Part shown: piece after piece, positions 33,941-45,490 of the stretch
Layout: each line of letters opens with the position of its first letter
How positions within the stretch are numbered: position 1 is the first letter of the stretch
Made by a program: the position numbers and the translations under genes
Notes under the pieces: model-generated
Told to the model about the DNA's origin: nothing
Database searches by the model: none
Seen by the model: only the letters and a program-made list of their open reading frames with translations
Assembly (NCBI RefSeq): GCF_001039355.2
Contig: NW_019775812.1
Coordinates: 146,061 to 194,846, forward strand
Source of the DNA: Lingula anatina
Lineage: Eukaryota > Brachiopoda > Lingulata > Lingulida > Lingulidae
DNA: 48,786 bases
Reading direction: 5' to 3'

Positions 33941-36062
33941 AATATTGTGGTCGTTGACTTGATGGCTTTAAAATATATACTGATACTTTTTAAAGTGTGA
34001 CCTAATACATAAGCTGCATTGTATAAAACTGGCCTTTTTACAGTTGCACATAGGAAGAATTAGGGAAAGTTATTGAAAAAAGGTGGAGATATATGTTAAC
34101 AATGAAGCCATGCACCATGTTATTGGAAATACTAGCTTGAAAGAATATCCCTCTAAAGTGGTTTTGTTTTTGAAAAGATTATCAGTAAATTTTTTTCTCA
34201 GCATGAAAGTAAATTGATGCATATGTCCTCACGCAGGGTGTGGTGGTAAAAGTTGTGTGGGAAAATTGCAAACAATTACAGTGTCTAAGATAATGGAAGC
34301 AACACGAGGAAAACATTACTTGAAAAATAAGACTGAATGCATTTTAATAAATGGCACAGAGAAATATGGGGCCAGGGAAGTAATATAGTTTCCAAATACA
34401 AACCTAGAAGGGTAATTACTAGAAAGATGTTGTTTTATTTCAAATAGTTTAGTAAACGAATAGATTTTTTAAGGAGAAAAAGAAACGTTCAAAACTAGGA
34501 AGTAAGATTATTTCATTCAGATATTCATGGTATTTTACCAGTGCCATTGAAAGAGTAATGGTTGGTTAAAAAGCAATGACATGATCTGTTGCAAGTTAAT
34601 AACGACAGCATAGAGTACAGAGTTTCAGAATGGATGCTCATTACCAAAATGAAAATACTTGCGCATTCATTAATTGCAGCTCTTTCAGCGCCAGTATATT
34701 TAATGGAGAAATAATAGCCATTGTTATTAACCACAATGGAAATTCTAGTAGTTTTTGTAGGCAAGTTTAGACTAATCAATGCATTAATGTGTCTTGTGTC
34801 TGGTTAACTGGGCTGTGCTATGCTTGTAAGTCTGACTGATAATATATAGCAATGTTTTCAAACGTCTCTTTATGAGCAGGTTACATTTTTTTGTCTTTAT
34901 GGGGGAATCCATTAAAATAACTGACAATTATTACAGCATTACGCGGGAACAGAGTGTGTGCCGGTGCTCTTGGGAAATAGGCTAATGTGTTCTGTAACTT
35001 CAGGCTGATAACATGCGGAGACTATTGGGGCAGGAAAATCACTGGAGCTTGAGTTAAAACTGTGTTATTTACTATATAGTGATTTTGTTTCCTTTATATT
35101 TTTTATCACAAGAATAAGCAAAAGAAAGAAATGAAAAAAAAAACATTTGCACTAATTTAAGTATTTTAGGAAATCGGTATTATTTTTTAAAATACAGTTT
35201 GTAGAAATTTCTTAGAATATAAAATGGCGTGAAGATAGCCAGTTGTCATTTTTTTTGTCACACTGAGTGAATGAGTTTTGTGATTTATTGCAAAGAAACC
35301 CCAGCATCAGAAAATATTATTCTGCATGGGCTTTATTATGTGAGTAGTTATTAGTGGGTAACTACTGCCCCAAGAAATACTGTTTGGATGTGTTGTTGTA
35401 TACTGTTGTATATTGTGGGGGCACGCAATGCCATAGAGTGCATTTATTGCACTAAACAGGTTTTGTCCACAATCTACGTAATATTGAAAGAACAAAATAA
35501 AGACAAAAATGGAAGATTCAATATCCAACGTAGTTAACAGGGAGAGAAAATGTGCATAGACTGTGAAACAGCTTAAGGCCCACACATATGGATTGTTGCT
35601 GCTACCTCATGTGTTGTATTGGGGGCGGAGGAGTTGATTCGGAATCCACGCTATTAAACCTTGAGAATCAAACTACATTTTTTAGAGAAGGAAAATGACT
35701 GGGGCAAATGTGGGTTGAAAGGAATGTGTAATATTAGACACAGTAACAGTGGTCTTAGCATGGAAAGGGGAAAGAACCTACTTCTGTCCATATATAACTC
35801 CATCATCAGTTAGACAGGGGGCAGTACTTTTGTAGCCGCGCCGTCCCCCCCCCCCCCATAAAATTACATAATCACTTCATACTCAAAAGTATATCGAAGA
35901 TATTGGTAATAGCAGAAAGTTCTCAAAATAATAATAATTATTATTATTATGATGATGATGATGATGATGATGATGAAAAAACAATGGGAAAAAATAGCAT
36001 TTCACTATTTTTAGTTGTGAGCATCACTTTTAATACTTTGAAATTATTGTATTATTTTGCAG
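33941..36062. other. AFF upstream intron, no exon identified
   Basis: No segment with homology to the N-terminal AFF domains was seen. Contains a poly(C) run (about 35846-35858) and a triplet microsatellite AAT/ATT/ATG (about 35927-35975) ending about 85 nt before the exon acceptor. The stretch around 34935-35050 is less AT-rich than its surroundings but shows no coding signature. Confidence 0.5.
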
Positions 36063-39000
36063 TGCAAATCTTGTGCGTTCCGACTCCTCCAGTGACAGTG
36101 ACTCTGAGAGCAGCTCTGAGGAGTCTGGCAGTGAAAGTAGTGATGGGGAGGAGGAGAAGGTACCCAAACCAGGGCCAGAAAACAATAAGGCCAAGGAGGA
36201 AGAGGAGGAAGCACCTGCTGTGCCTCTGCCTGTAAGTACATTTTATCTGTCATTTTTGTGTCTCTCTGACCTGAACACTGTTATAGCTCAGGTAAGCACG
36301 AGGACAAATTGTTTCGGATAGAATGAAAATAATGATTATGATAAGGTATGAAAATATTGAGTAAGTTATAACATTTTACAATCAGAGATCCTCAAGAAAT
36401 GATAATATATTTTTACCCGCACTGATTAAAATTAGTTCATGGATTTAAAGTTTGTAGACTAGCTTGAAACCGTGTTTGTTGTGTCAGATAGAACATTCTT
36501 TAAGCCTGATGCCATAAGTACTGCAATTGCACTCAAGTGAAATTATATCATAATAAATGCAGTCACATACACAGTATTTAATCTGCTTGGCTTCTGAGAA
36601 ATGAAAAATTGTTGAAATGGAAAGTGAGAGTTGGATATGACAGTTAATGGCTATCGTGTCTATTCTTATATGGGTGCCTTCATCATAGACCAGCATTTTG
36701 AATGTAGACATGAAATGCTAAAATTAAATGCATACGCACACACCTGAAATATTTGTCAACAGCATTCAAGGAACCATTTTATAAATATATATAAATATAT
36801 GGAGTTGTGAATCATAACCACAATGGGCACATTTTACACCTACATTTAATGTGTGGTTTAAATTCCATTTTAACCAAGCGTACACTGCAAAACTAGGTTA
36901 AAACCCAGGTGTCACAGAAGCCCAAAGAAATTCAAAATTCAAGTCTTTTTTAAGTCTCTTCTAATACAACACAAAGGTTCTTTGATATGATTTGGGACAG
37001 CATGTTTCAGAAATGTCAAACTAGTCAAGCCGAGACATCAGTCAGGAAGGCCATGTTGACCAGGTGTTGTTGAGGGTTCAGTATATCAGTAACTTGACTG
37101 AGACCAATTATGTCATTCTCAACAAAGTTTAGTGATTTACCCTGGCCATTGAAATATTAGAAACATTGACACCTGGACAAAATCTCCCAAATCAAGCCAT
37201 AGTGGACAGTAGATTGATTTGCCCCCCCTCCCCCTTAAAAAATAATAATTATAAAATGAAAAAATAAAAATAAATAAAAAAAAACAAAATTCCTAAAACT
37301 GGAATATTTTAGTTAAGTTATTAACATACATGCGGGATTCATCATTGCATATTATAGGGTTGTGGTGACATTTATCCAAAGTACACCAAATCACACATAT
37401 GGCAGACCAGGTTCTTTTGAAAAATTGATGAGAAGGCCCAAAGTGGGTTCAGCACTTTTTATGACAGTCTGCTGTTTTAGAAGGTTATATCAAATGTCCT
37501 CAATTTTTGTTTCAGCACAGAATCTGCAAAATGTATGCATCATAGCAGAATTATTTTAGCACATTTTCATCAACTTGAACATCTGATGGCCATGGTTTTT
37601 TTTTTCAACGCGATTATGAACATAATATTCAATAAAGCAAATCATTTACTTAAGTCTCATTCCTTTTTCATAGCAGAGGAGTCTCAATTTCAAACACAAT
37701 AAAGATCATCCTAAAAGTGATATAAGCCATATAATATTCATATGATATTAACATAATTCAAATCCGTCTCCTTCTAGCAGCAAGCACAGGGGGGCTGGAG
37801 TCTGCTCAACTTTATCAAGAAAGACAAGCCAGAGAAAGCGCCAGCCGATCCACTGGAAGAGAAGTTGGAATTCCTTCGTGACAATAATGTCAATAGTATA
37901 GAAAAGGACATTGGCGCGGACACTCTGCTGACCTCTGACCTTGACCCCGTGGACAGCGAGATGGTGACTGCGCACATGGACCGCAGCAATGAGGCTCTGT
38001 TTGAGGAGCTGGACCAGATGGTGGACAGGGTAATTGGCTCAGTAGTGGATGTGTGTATGTTGGTGTCATTGTGGATGTGTGTGTTTGTGGTGTTCGTGTG
38101 CATTTTTGTGTGGTGTTTGTGTGCATGTCTGTATGTGTGTGTGCCTGTGCGCGTGTGTGTGCGTGCATGTGTTGTTCATGTGCATTTGTGTGTTTGTGTC
38201 TATGTGAGGTATTCGTATGCATGTGTGTGCACATGTGTGTGTGCATGTGCGTGTGTATGCATGTGTGTGTGTGAACTCCGTAGCCTCTTGTTACATTGTT
38301 TGCTCCAATGTACAAATATAAGGCTAAAGCATCTTTGTTAAATTGTGCTATTTCAGAATGAAGTTTTGAAATAAGATTAACTTTTTTCTATATTTATTGG
38401 CTGATGATTGCTGTTTCAAATAAGGCATTAAGTCCTGGGTCTGTTATAGTTTCTGAATCTTTTGTTCATTATAACATATTCATAATATGTGCAGTATTGT
38501 GCTTTTTATCTTTATTCAAATACATACCAAAATCTTTGTATCATATACTGTAGCTCACTATCAAAATGTTTTGATTTTTAGGTGGCTCGAAGGAGCAAAG
38601 AATTTGAAAGAGCTGATCTGAAATTCAATGATGACATCTTTGATGATGAGGGTGAAGATGAAACCGATTCACATGCAGTTAAGGAAGAAAAGATCTTGCC
38701 CGCTTCAGCAAAAATTGTTCATGGGTCTCCAAAACATACACCCAGCCAAAATGGGGTGCAATTGTCTTCGTCTCCCAACAGGACTGGTAACGTGTCCAAA
38801 ATGGAACCGCCAAAAATTGTCATCAAAACTGATCCTGCCTCACCCTTGGATGTTAAGATGGATTTCTTATCTCCCATTGTGAAGAATGATCTGCTGTCTC
38901 CGCTCCCTGCTGAGACCCCTGTCTACAAGTCCAAAATCCATTTTCCGTCAGCCACAACAGTCGATGAAAAATCCAAAGAGGCCCTTAAGCTGAAGCTGAA

Positions 39001-42000
39001 GTTTGACTCTGTGTCTTCTGATAAACCCAAACATGGTAGAACGGGAGATCAGCAAGCTGTGACAGGGAAGTCTGTCCAGTCAGAGTTGAAATCTCCAGTT
39101 GAATCAACAGACAGTGAGGATGCCAGTGAAAAAAGCAAAGGAGGAAAAACGGGCAAGAAATTGAAAGGTGCTCGTCGTATGACAGTGGATCTCGTGAGAA
39201 TTGATGATGATGTGAAGGATTCTGGGAATGTACAAAAGAATGGAGCCCCCACCAAGGAAAGCAGCAAAACCTCTGATTCTAAATCACAAAAGGAAAAGAC
39301 ACCAAAGTCTAGTAACAATGGGACTTCAAAAGGGGAAAGAAAGAGCAGGAAGAAAATCAAATCCAAAGAATTATTGGACACAGACGACAGTTCAGAGTCT
39401 GAGGAAGATATGATTGTAGACATCGAGGGTGATTTGTCACCACAGAAAATGAATGGAGAATTCAAAAAGAAAACCAAGGATGTTGTGACAAAACTGAATG
39501 GGGATAATGGTTTAGCTTGTGTTATACCCGAGTCCAAAACGCTCTTGCCCCCCATGTTGTTATCACCACTGCCATGCTCAAAGGACCCTGCTGGAACAAA
39601 CAAGGGCAGCAGAGCAGATGACAAAAGTGCAACGCACGTTCTAGTCAGGTTAAATCTCAGTTTGTTGGAGCAACTTCGTAAAAAGAGAGAAGAAGCAAAG
39701 CAAAAAGAAAAGGAAAAGGCAGAAATGAAAATGAAACAAGAGAAGGAGAATAAAGAGCGAGCAAAGGAGAAACGAAGACAAGAAAAGGAGAAAAATCGTG
39801 AGAGAAAGAATAAAGAGAAAAGAGCAAAGGAGAAGTCGGTGACAGAAAAATCTGTGTCAACAATGCCATTAAAACAGGAAATTATGATGAATCTTTTTCC
39901 AGATGAGAGGACAAATGGATCAAAAGGGTCACCAGAAGGGAAAGAGTCCCCTCTTGGCAGCATGGAAATGTTACCAGCGCCACCTATGTCTCCTCTTGAA
40001 AGACTAACAGTACCCACCAAAGATGAGACCTCGCGTGATAGGACAGAAACGTATGCAATGCCCTCTAGTGGCAAAGTGTCTTCTCCCTTGAAAGGGGGTA
40101 ATGGCGAAAACATTCACAAATCTCCAAACAGGACAGAGTCTCCGAGTGAAATAGTTCCTAATGTGCCAGTAAGTGTCAAAGTTGAAGAGAATTCCAGTGA
40201 TCAAAAAGTAGTGCCAGAGTTATCAGAGATTTCTGAAAAGACGTCTTGTACAGGGATTAAGAGTGAACGAATTCAAGCCACTGATGTGGCAGAGGATGGG
40301 GAGATTCATAACCCAGTTGAGGAGAAACAACCAGAAACAGACACTGAGGTCCATGACATGGATATTGAAAAAAGTGAAGATGAAACAAAATCTGAATTTG
40401 AAAAAGACAGTGATATTAAGGACAAAAGGACTAAGGATGCTAATATTATATCCAAAATTATAGGGGGGAGTAACGTACCTTCTATTAAGATCCCCAAACG
40501 TAAGAGAGAGGCAGATGACAAATTTGATCATAAACGGCACAGACAAGAGCGGAGCTTAGAGATGGGTGAAGATGCAGGGCGGGAGAGAGTGGAGAAAAAG
40601 GAGTAAGTATGCTACACTGTACAAAAAAGAGATGATATCCTTTGTCACAATTCTACAGTTAAATGTGGTGCCACAGAATTTATCTATGATAGTTTTTTGT
40701 CTAAAACAGTTGTTAACCTGTAAAAACTCTCTAAAAATTTGTTCTTGCTTTGTGGTTTTTCACTTTGTCACAAACTGAAAGGGAATATGTTAAATGTGTG
40801 ATTTTAATATGTGATGATAAATTATTGGCTTGAAATTGGACCTCTTTTTGGCTGGCTCTGGAGAAAATCTTTCTTTTGATGTATTTTATGTAAATTGTAA
40901 CATCTGAGGCATCTGGCAGTCATTTGACTGTTGCATCTGATTAAAGCAAGTTTGTCTACCAGCTCTTGAATCATGCAGGCTTGAAAAAAAAAGGGGGAAA
41001 GGGATACAGGCATTTTATGTTTATATCTGAAATTGCTTTTACAGTAGATTGCCCACATGTGTTTAATGAGTTGGAAAAGTGCATCACATGTGAAGACTGA
41101 CAAATCATTTTTGATTAAATGCTTTGAGCTGTGTTTGTCAAGATGTCTGTTTATTAATATTAGGCTCAAAAGAAAAGACGTCTGATCAAAATTTTTTGTA
41201 AGTCCCCATTTATGTATGGTGATGATGTGTGTTAAAAAATACATGCAGTGTAAATGTTATAATTATTGCTGATCAGTGTTTATTGCGTTGTGATTTTATT
41301 TTCTACCCAATACCTGTGACAGGGAAGTCTATGATTATGTAAACTAGAGGTCATAATTTTGTAAACAATACTCCATATTCTTTAGAAAATCCAGCCATGA
41401 GGATGACCGTTCTTGGGACAGAAAACATCATCGCAGGTCACACAGCATTGACAGCAACTCCAGTCGTGCCAGTTCAATCCACAGTGAGAGGAGAGCCAGA
41501 GCACACAAAGAGAAGAATGGGGTAAGTGGTGAGGGAACCTCAAAAATGTTTGTGAAAGGAAAATGAAACAGGTATTGGGTTAAAAAAAAAAAAAGAAAAA
41601 AAGAAAATGGCCCAGTTTCATCAACACTTGTTTTCCAGTGGTTGAAAAGGTCTGCCATCCTCAGAGGTTAATGAATGAAAAATTTGGGCAGGCTGTTAAA
41701 AATTGTTCCCAATCATAATACCACTGAAGTTAAATGAGTGAAACCATTTACGAGTATTTAACAGATTTGAAATGAATTTTCTTTGTTCAGATGTTAATTT
41801 TTCAAGGTTTTTATGAGAGCCGAGTGACATATATATTTAGTGCATGTATTTTTGTACCTCCTGCAGGTTGCCTGGGAAACCTCCAGTAACAACACTGATC
41901 GTTACCCTGACCGCCATCGCCACCGCCCTGAGCAGCACTCGGTGCCTCGCTGGGAGGAGGGAGAGTTGTGAGTTATTGCTGCTTCTTACCATTAAACGTC

Positions 42001-45000
42001 ATTAGATATTCAGATATATTAGTACACAGGAGTCCTATGAAACTGATTCTGAGTGTGCGCGCACATGTGTGTGTGTGTGGACAGATAGTTAAATAAACAT
42101 GTAGAAATAAGCACAAATCAAGTCAGACATACAAAGCTTTGTTGAGATTTATAATCAGAAGGATCTGTTTGCTCATAAACTTTCATGGTTGTGTAAACAA
42201 CATATGCTTCTGTGACATTTGCCAGCCTTGTGTATCAGTCAGAGATATGAAATATCAATTTGTCAAAATTCTGTGCATGAATGGCAACATACTAGACAGT
42301 GTACAGAAAAATTGATCCACTGCTGGTTTTTGCTGAAGGTAGTTGTGCATTAATGATTAATGTCTGTTATTGTTTTGACATTTCAGGCAATCCCATGGCT
42401 TTTATCTTCAAGAGGCTCAGAAGCTCAAGCATTTAGCTGATCATATGGTAAGTGTTACACACGCATGCAATTATACATGCTTGTGCAGGTATGCATGTAA
42501 GAAAACACTTTTATCTGACACACAAATAAATCTTCAGTTAGAATCAGTTCTGTTTGATACAAGGACTTGATGCTGTTTTCTTAAAAGATTTTAGGAACAG
42601 AAAACAAAAAATAAAAGGAAATGACAATTAAACTGAACCAGCAAAAAGAAAAAATATGTTAGTCCTCCTTTCTTTCATTACCAATGATTGGGTTTCAATT
42701 TCAACCCACATGGTCAGGTTTTCCAGTACCAAAAGAGTGAAATGCTTTTTTAATCTCATTTCAAATTAATTCACATTTCAGAGCGATAAGCTTGCCAAGT
42801 CCAACACTTTCATGGAGGCTATTTTAAACTTTGTCCTGTGTGGGTTTGCCATGGAAGTTGACCACACAAGTAACAACCCAAATGCAGTGTTCAATATGTA
42901 CAAGCAAACCCTAGGTCTAGTCAAGTAAGTCTCACATAGATTTCAGCTCATTGTAGAATTTTATTTGAAGTTCAACATTTGCCAGTCAAAGAAATCGGTT
43001 GTATTTCTTCCTTTGATTGCTGATATTTCTGAAGAATCTCTGTAGTTTTGATGTTGCAAGAGAGAATCCAAGAGTAAGGCCAGGTGTCCTTGTTTAATAA
43101 ATATTATGGACACTGAGATGGGTACTACAGTTTGCATGTATACAGATATAAACTTTGAAATAATCTCAAGTTTTGAAGTTGAACCAATCTTTTTGATTTT
43201 TCTTTATCTTCAAACATAATTTTATTGTTATTGTTTATAAGTCAGACAAAAGATGCATTGGACTTTTGGAGAGTGGTGCAACTTTCTCAATATTTGATGT
43301 GTCCATTATATGCCATTGTCTATATTCTGTTTCAGGTATGTGATGAGGTTTCGACCGCATTCAGAAAGCCCATCTTACAAGAAACTTGCAGTATTATGGT
43401 GAGAATGTCTGTGTATATACCCCATTTTGTCAAAAAGCCTTCTCTGAAATAACATAACATAAAATAACATGAGATGACATAAATTTCAAGATTATATTTA
43501 GCCTCCATGCATAATTTATTATTGAAAGAATAGCTCAAAAGTCTTTGACAAGATAATAAAGTTGATAAATGTGATAACAGTCATGTTTTTCCCTACAGTC
43601 TTCGTATCCAGTCCCTCTTGAGTTACAAGTTGTACAAGTTCAAGAAGACTGAAGTCCTCAAACTCAAGTCCATCATTGATGACCACTACAAGGTAAAACA
43701 GCCATGATGACCACAGTGCATCAGTCCTCATAATGGAATTAAGTCAGCATTTCCCTTGTCAAATAGCTGTATTCTGGTAATGTCATTTATGCATATTACC
43801 CTCATGCATTTATACCAGTCAATAAGCCCTGTTCTCTCTGATTAGCTTGGAACAGCTTGTGTCAATATTGCAAAAATGTGAGGGCTGCAGCTGTGTAAAT
43901 TAGGGCAAAGTGAAAGTGAGTATTTTGGAAATCTACATTTCCCTTCTAATCAGAACCTTAAAAATAGTCATTGACTATACTATTAAAACAGGAACACAGT
44001 TTCTTGTCCTCGTCAGCTGCCTTGGATAATCAGTTGTCTCCGATTTTTGTCTTCCAGTCAGCAGCATCGGCACCCAAGTCAGCCGCCCAGGCTCCGTCGC
44101 CCTGGAATAAGCATAGCACGGGGACCCCATCTCCAATGTCTCCCACACCTTCTCCAGCCAGCATCACTAGCATTGGATCAGTGGGATCCCAGGTATGTGG
44201 AATAATCATTGACACACTTTGTTTTTAAAAAAGTTATCATATTGGAACAACCAGTGACACAGTTTGTTGAAAAAAGTTGTATTGGCAAGAAAAAGTGTTC
44301 TGTAAGTTTCTTGTAAGATGGGCTTTCTGAATGCAGTTGAATCTCATCACATACCTGAAACAGAATATAGGTAATGGTATATAATGCATGTGGACTAACC
44401 AGATCAGTGATACAGTTTGTTTAAAAGAAGGTTATGATATTGGCCAGAAAAAGTATATTGTAGACAATGTCTGACTGATGATATTCTACAAAGTGACCTG
44501 AGCTTAAGCAGAAACTATTTATATGGTAGAAGTATTGGTTGAGGTTCTTTTTCCTGTCAATATTTTATGTTGGTTTTTCATGCTGTTGTGCAAAAATTAG
44601 AAAATAATCCAATTAGAGGAGCCAGTAATCAGATTTTGTGTCCCAGAATCAAACAAATTAGGACATTTAGCACAGTTGTGCCTTTTCCCTGCCTTCTGCT
44701 GCAAAAACCCACACAAAGATGTATTATTATTTCTTTTTTTTTTTATTTTACGCTGCCATATTTACACTTGTCGGAGTTCCATTATACCATTGAAGCAGTC
44801 ATTTAAAGAGACGGGCTGTAAAATCAAGAGATTCTGAATGAATGAATGAATGGAAATCTCTTTAATTTTTTTTATCTAGTACATTCTTCTTATCACTTAA
44901 AAAAATTATATATATTTCTGTTTTTTGTGAAATCACAGGGCAGCTGCAATAACGAAATTGGTGCTGTAAAGGTGACCAATGGCAGTGCCAGTGCCGCCAT

Positions 45001-45490
45001 GTCATCTCCTGCCACTGTGAGTATTCCGCAGCGAATTCATTCCGTCACACAGCAGTACCTTAACTACACGACTTTCCTCGTGCAGGCACAGGAATACTGG
45101 GATCAAGCCAATATGCAAACTATAGAAAACAAAGGTAAGAAATTGAACGTGTGTGTTTTGTGTGTACCCTCTTGTTTGTGTTTGCATACCTGCCTCTCCG
45201 AGTGCCATGATATAAAGAAGAAAAATTTAAAAAAATAAAGAAAGTTCAAAAGCTCAAAAGATTTACTTCTTTTTATTTTTTTCTAAAATGATTTGTTAGT
45301 CTTTAAAATGGTATATAATGATTTTAAAGCAGTAGAAGGAGATATCCATGATGATTTTCATTCTTTTATCTTAATTTCAGGGTTCTTTGATAAACTGAAT
45401 CGAGAATGTGGTGAAGTTGTGATGCATGGTAATTTGCGCCATTTAGTCTACTATGTAAAGCGTGGTTTAGACCGTATTAAGGATCAGTGA
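36063..45490 (+). CDS. AFF: AF4/FMR2 (AFF, lilliputian-like) transcription elongation scaffold, 3' portion
   Basis: Twelve exons, about 1159 residues to the stop at 45488-45490: 36063-36231, 37778-38029, 38582-40602, 41386-41521, 41867-41967, 42387-42447, 42782-42924, 43336-43398, 43599-43692, 44058-44192, 44939-45134, 45381-45490. All junctions are GT-AG and frame-consistent. Exon 1 is the acidic poly-Ser domain (SDSSSDSDSES). Exon 2 has GGWSLLNFI, matching the WQL..WL motif that follows it in AFF proteins. The 2-kb exon 3 holds the LVRLNLSLLEQL motif (family LV.I.L.LL), a Lys/Glu-rich coiled region and a PKRKRE nuclear localisation signal. Exons 6-12 form the C-terminal homology domain (FYLQEAQKLKH; AQAPSPW; STGTPSPMSP; VSIPQRIH), a dimerisation module. 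AFF proteins scaffold P-TEFb/ELL super elongation complexes. The first exon needs two upstream bases, so the N-terminal and P-TEFb-binding exons lie elsewhere or in the gap. Features of both AFF1/4 and AFF2/3 suggest a single pre-duplication orthologue. Confidence 0.95.
37776..37781 (+). promoter_or_regulatory. Tandem NAGNAG splice acceptor of AFF exon 2
   Basis: The acceptor reads TCTAG|CAG|CAAGC. Both AGs keep the frame, so splicing at 37777/37778 or 37780/37781 gives proteins that differ by one Gln just after the poly-Ser domain. Confidence 0.6.
38045..38275 (+). repeat. TG-rich tract right after the AFF exon 2 donor
   Basis: About 230 nt of imperfect (TG)n with CATG interruptions starting 16 nt after the GTAATT donor in a 552-nt intron. 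In RNA this is a long GU-rich element of the type bound by CELF-like and TDP-43-like proteins; that role is inferred. It generates long false open frames on both strands. Confidence 0.85.
44211..44443 (+). repeat. Three direct repeat units in AFF intron 10
   Basis: Units at 44211-44245, 44256-44285 and 44409-44443 follow the pattern GAYACASTTTG...AAGTT...ATTGG, and the last two extend into GAAAAAGT. The second and third units flank the inverted exon 8 copy. Confidence 0.65.
44300..44385 (-). repeat. Inverted copy of AFF exon 8 and its splice acceptor
   Basis: The minus strand of this intron 10 segment matches + strand 43305-43391 over 86 aligned bases with seven substitutions and a one-base gap. 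The copied part includes the intron 7 end, the TTTCAG acceptor and most of exon 8 (43336-43391). In this orientation it cannot be spliced as an exon in the AFF transcript but can base-pair with the original about 0.9 kb upstream. Six substitutions leave G-U pairs; one gives a C-A mismatch. Confidence 0.9.

Noticed and set aside
33739-33957. Open frame through the N gap
   Set aside because: It consists of poly(G) and unknown bases.
37890-38315. His/Thr- and Cys/Val-rich frames of up to 158 codons
   Set aside because: Apart from the AFF exon 2 portion up to 38029 they are translations of the TG microsatellite.
39049-40113. 354-codon open frame on the minus strand
   Set aside because: It is antisense to AFF exon 3; the Lys/Glu/Ser codon bias of that exon leaves few stops on the other strand. 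The Phe/Ser/Leu-rich translation matches no family.
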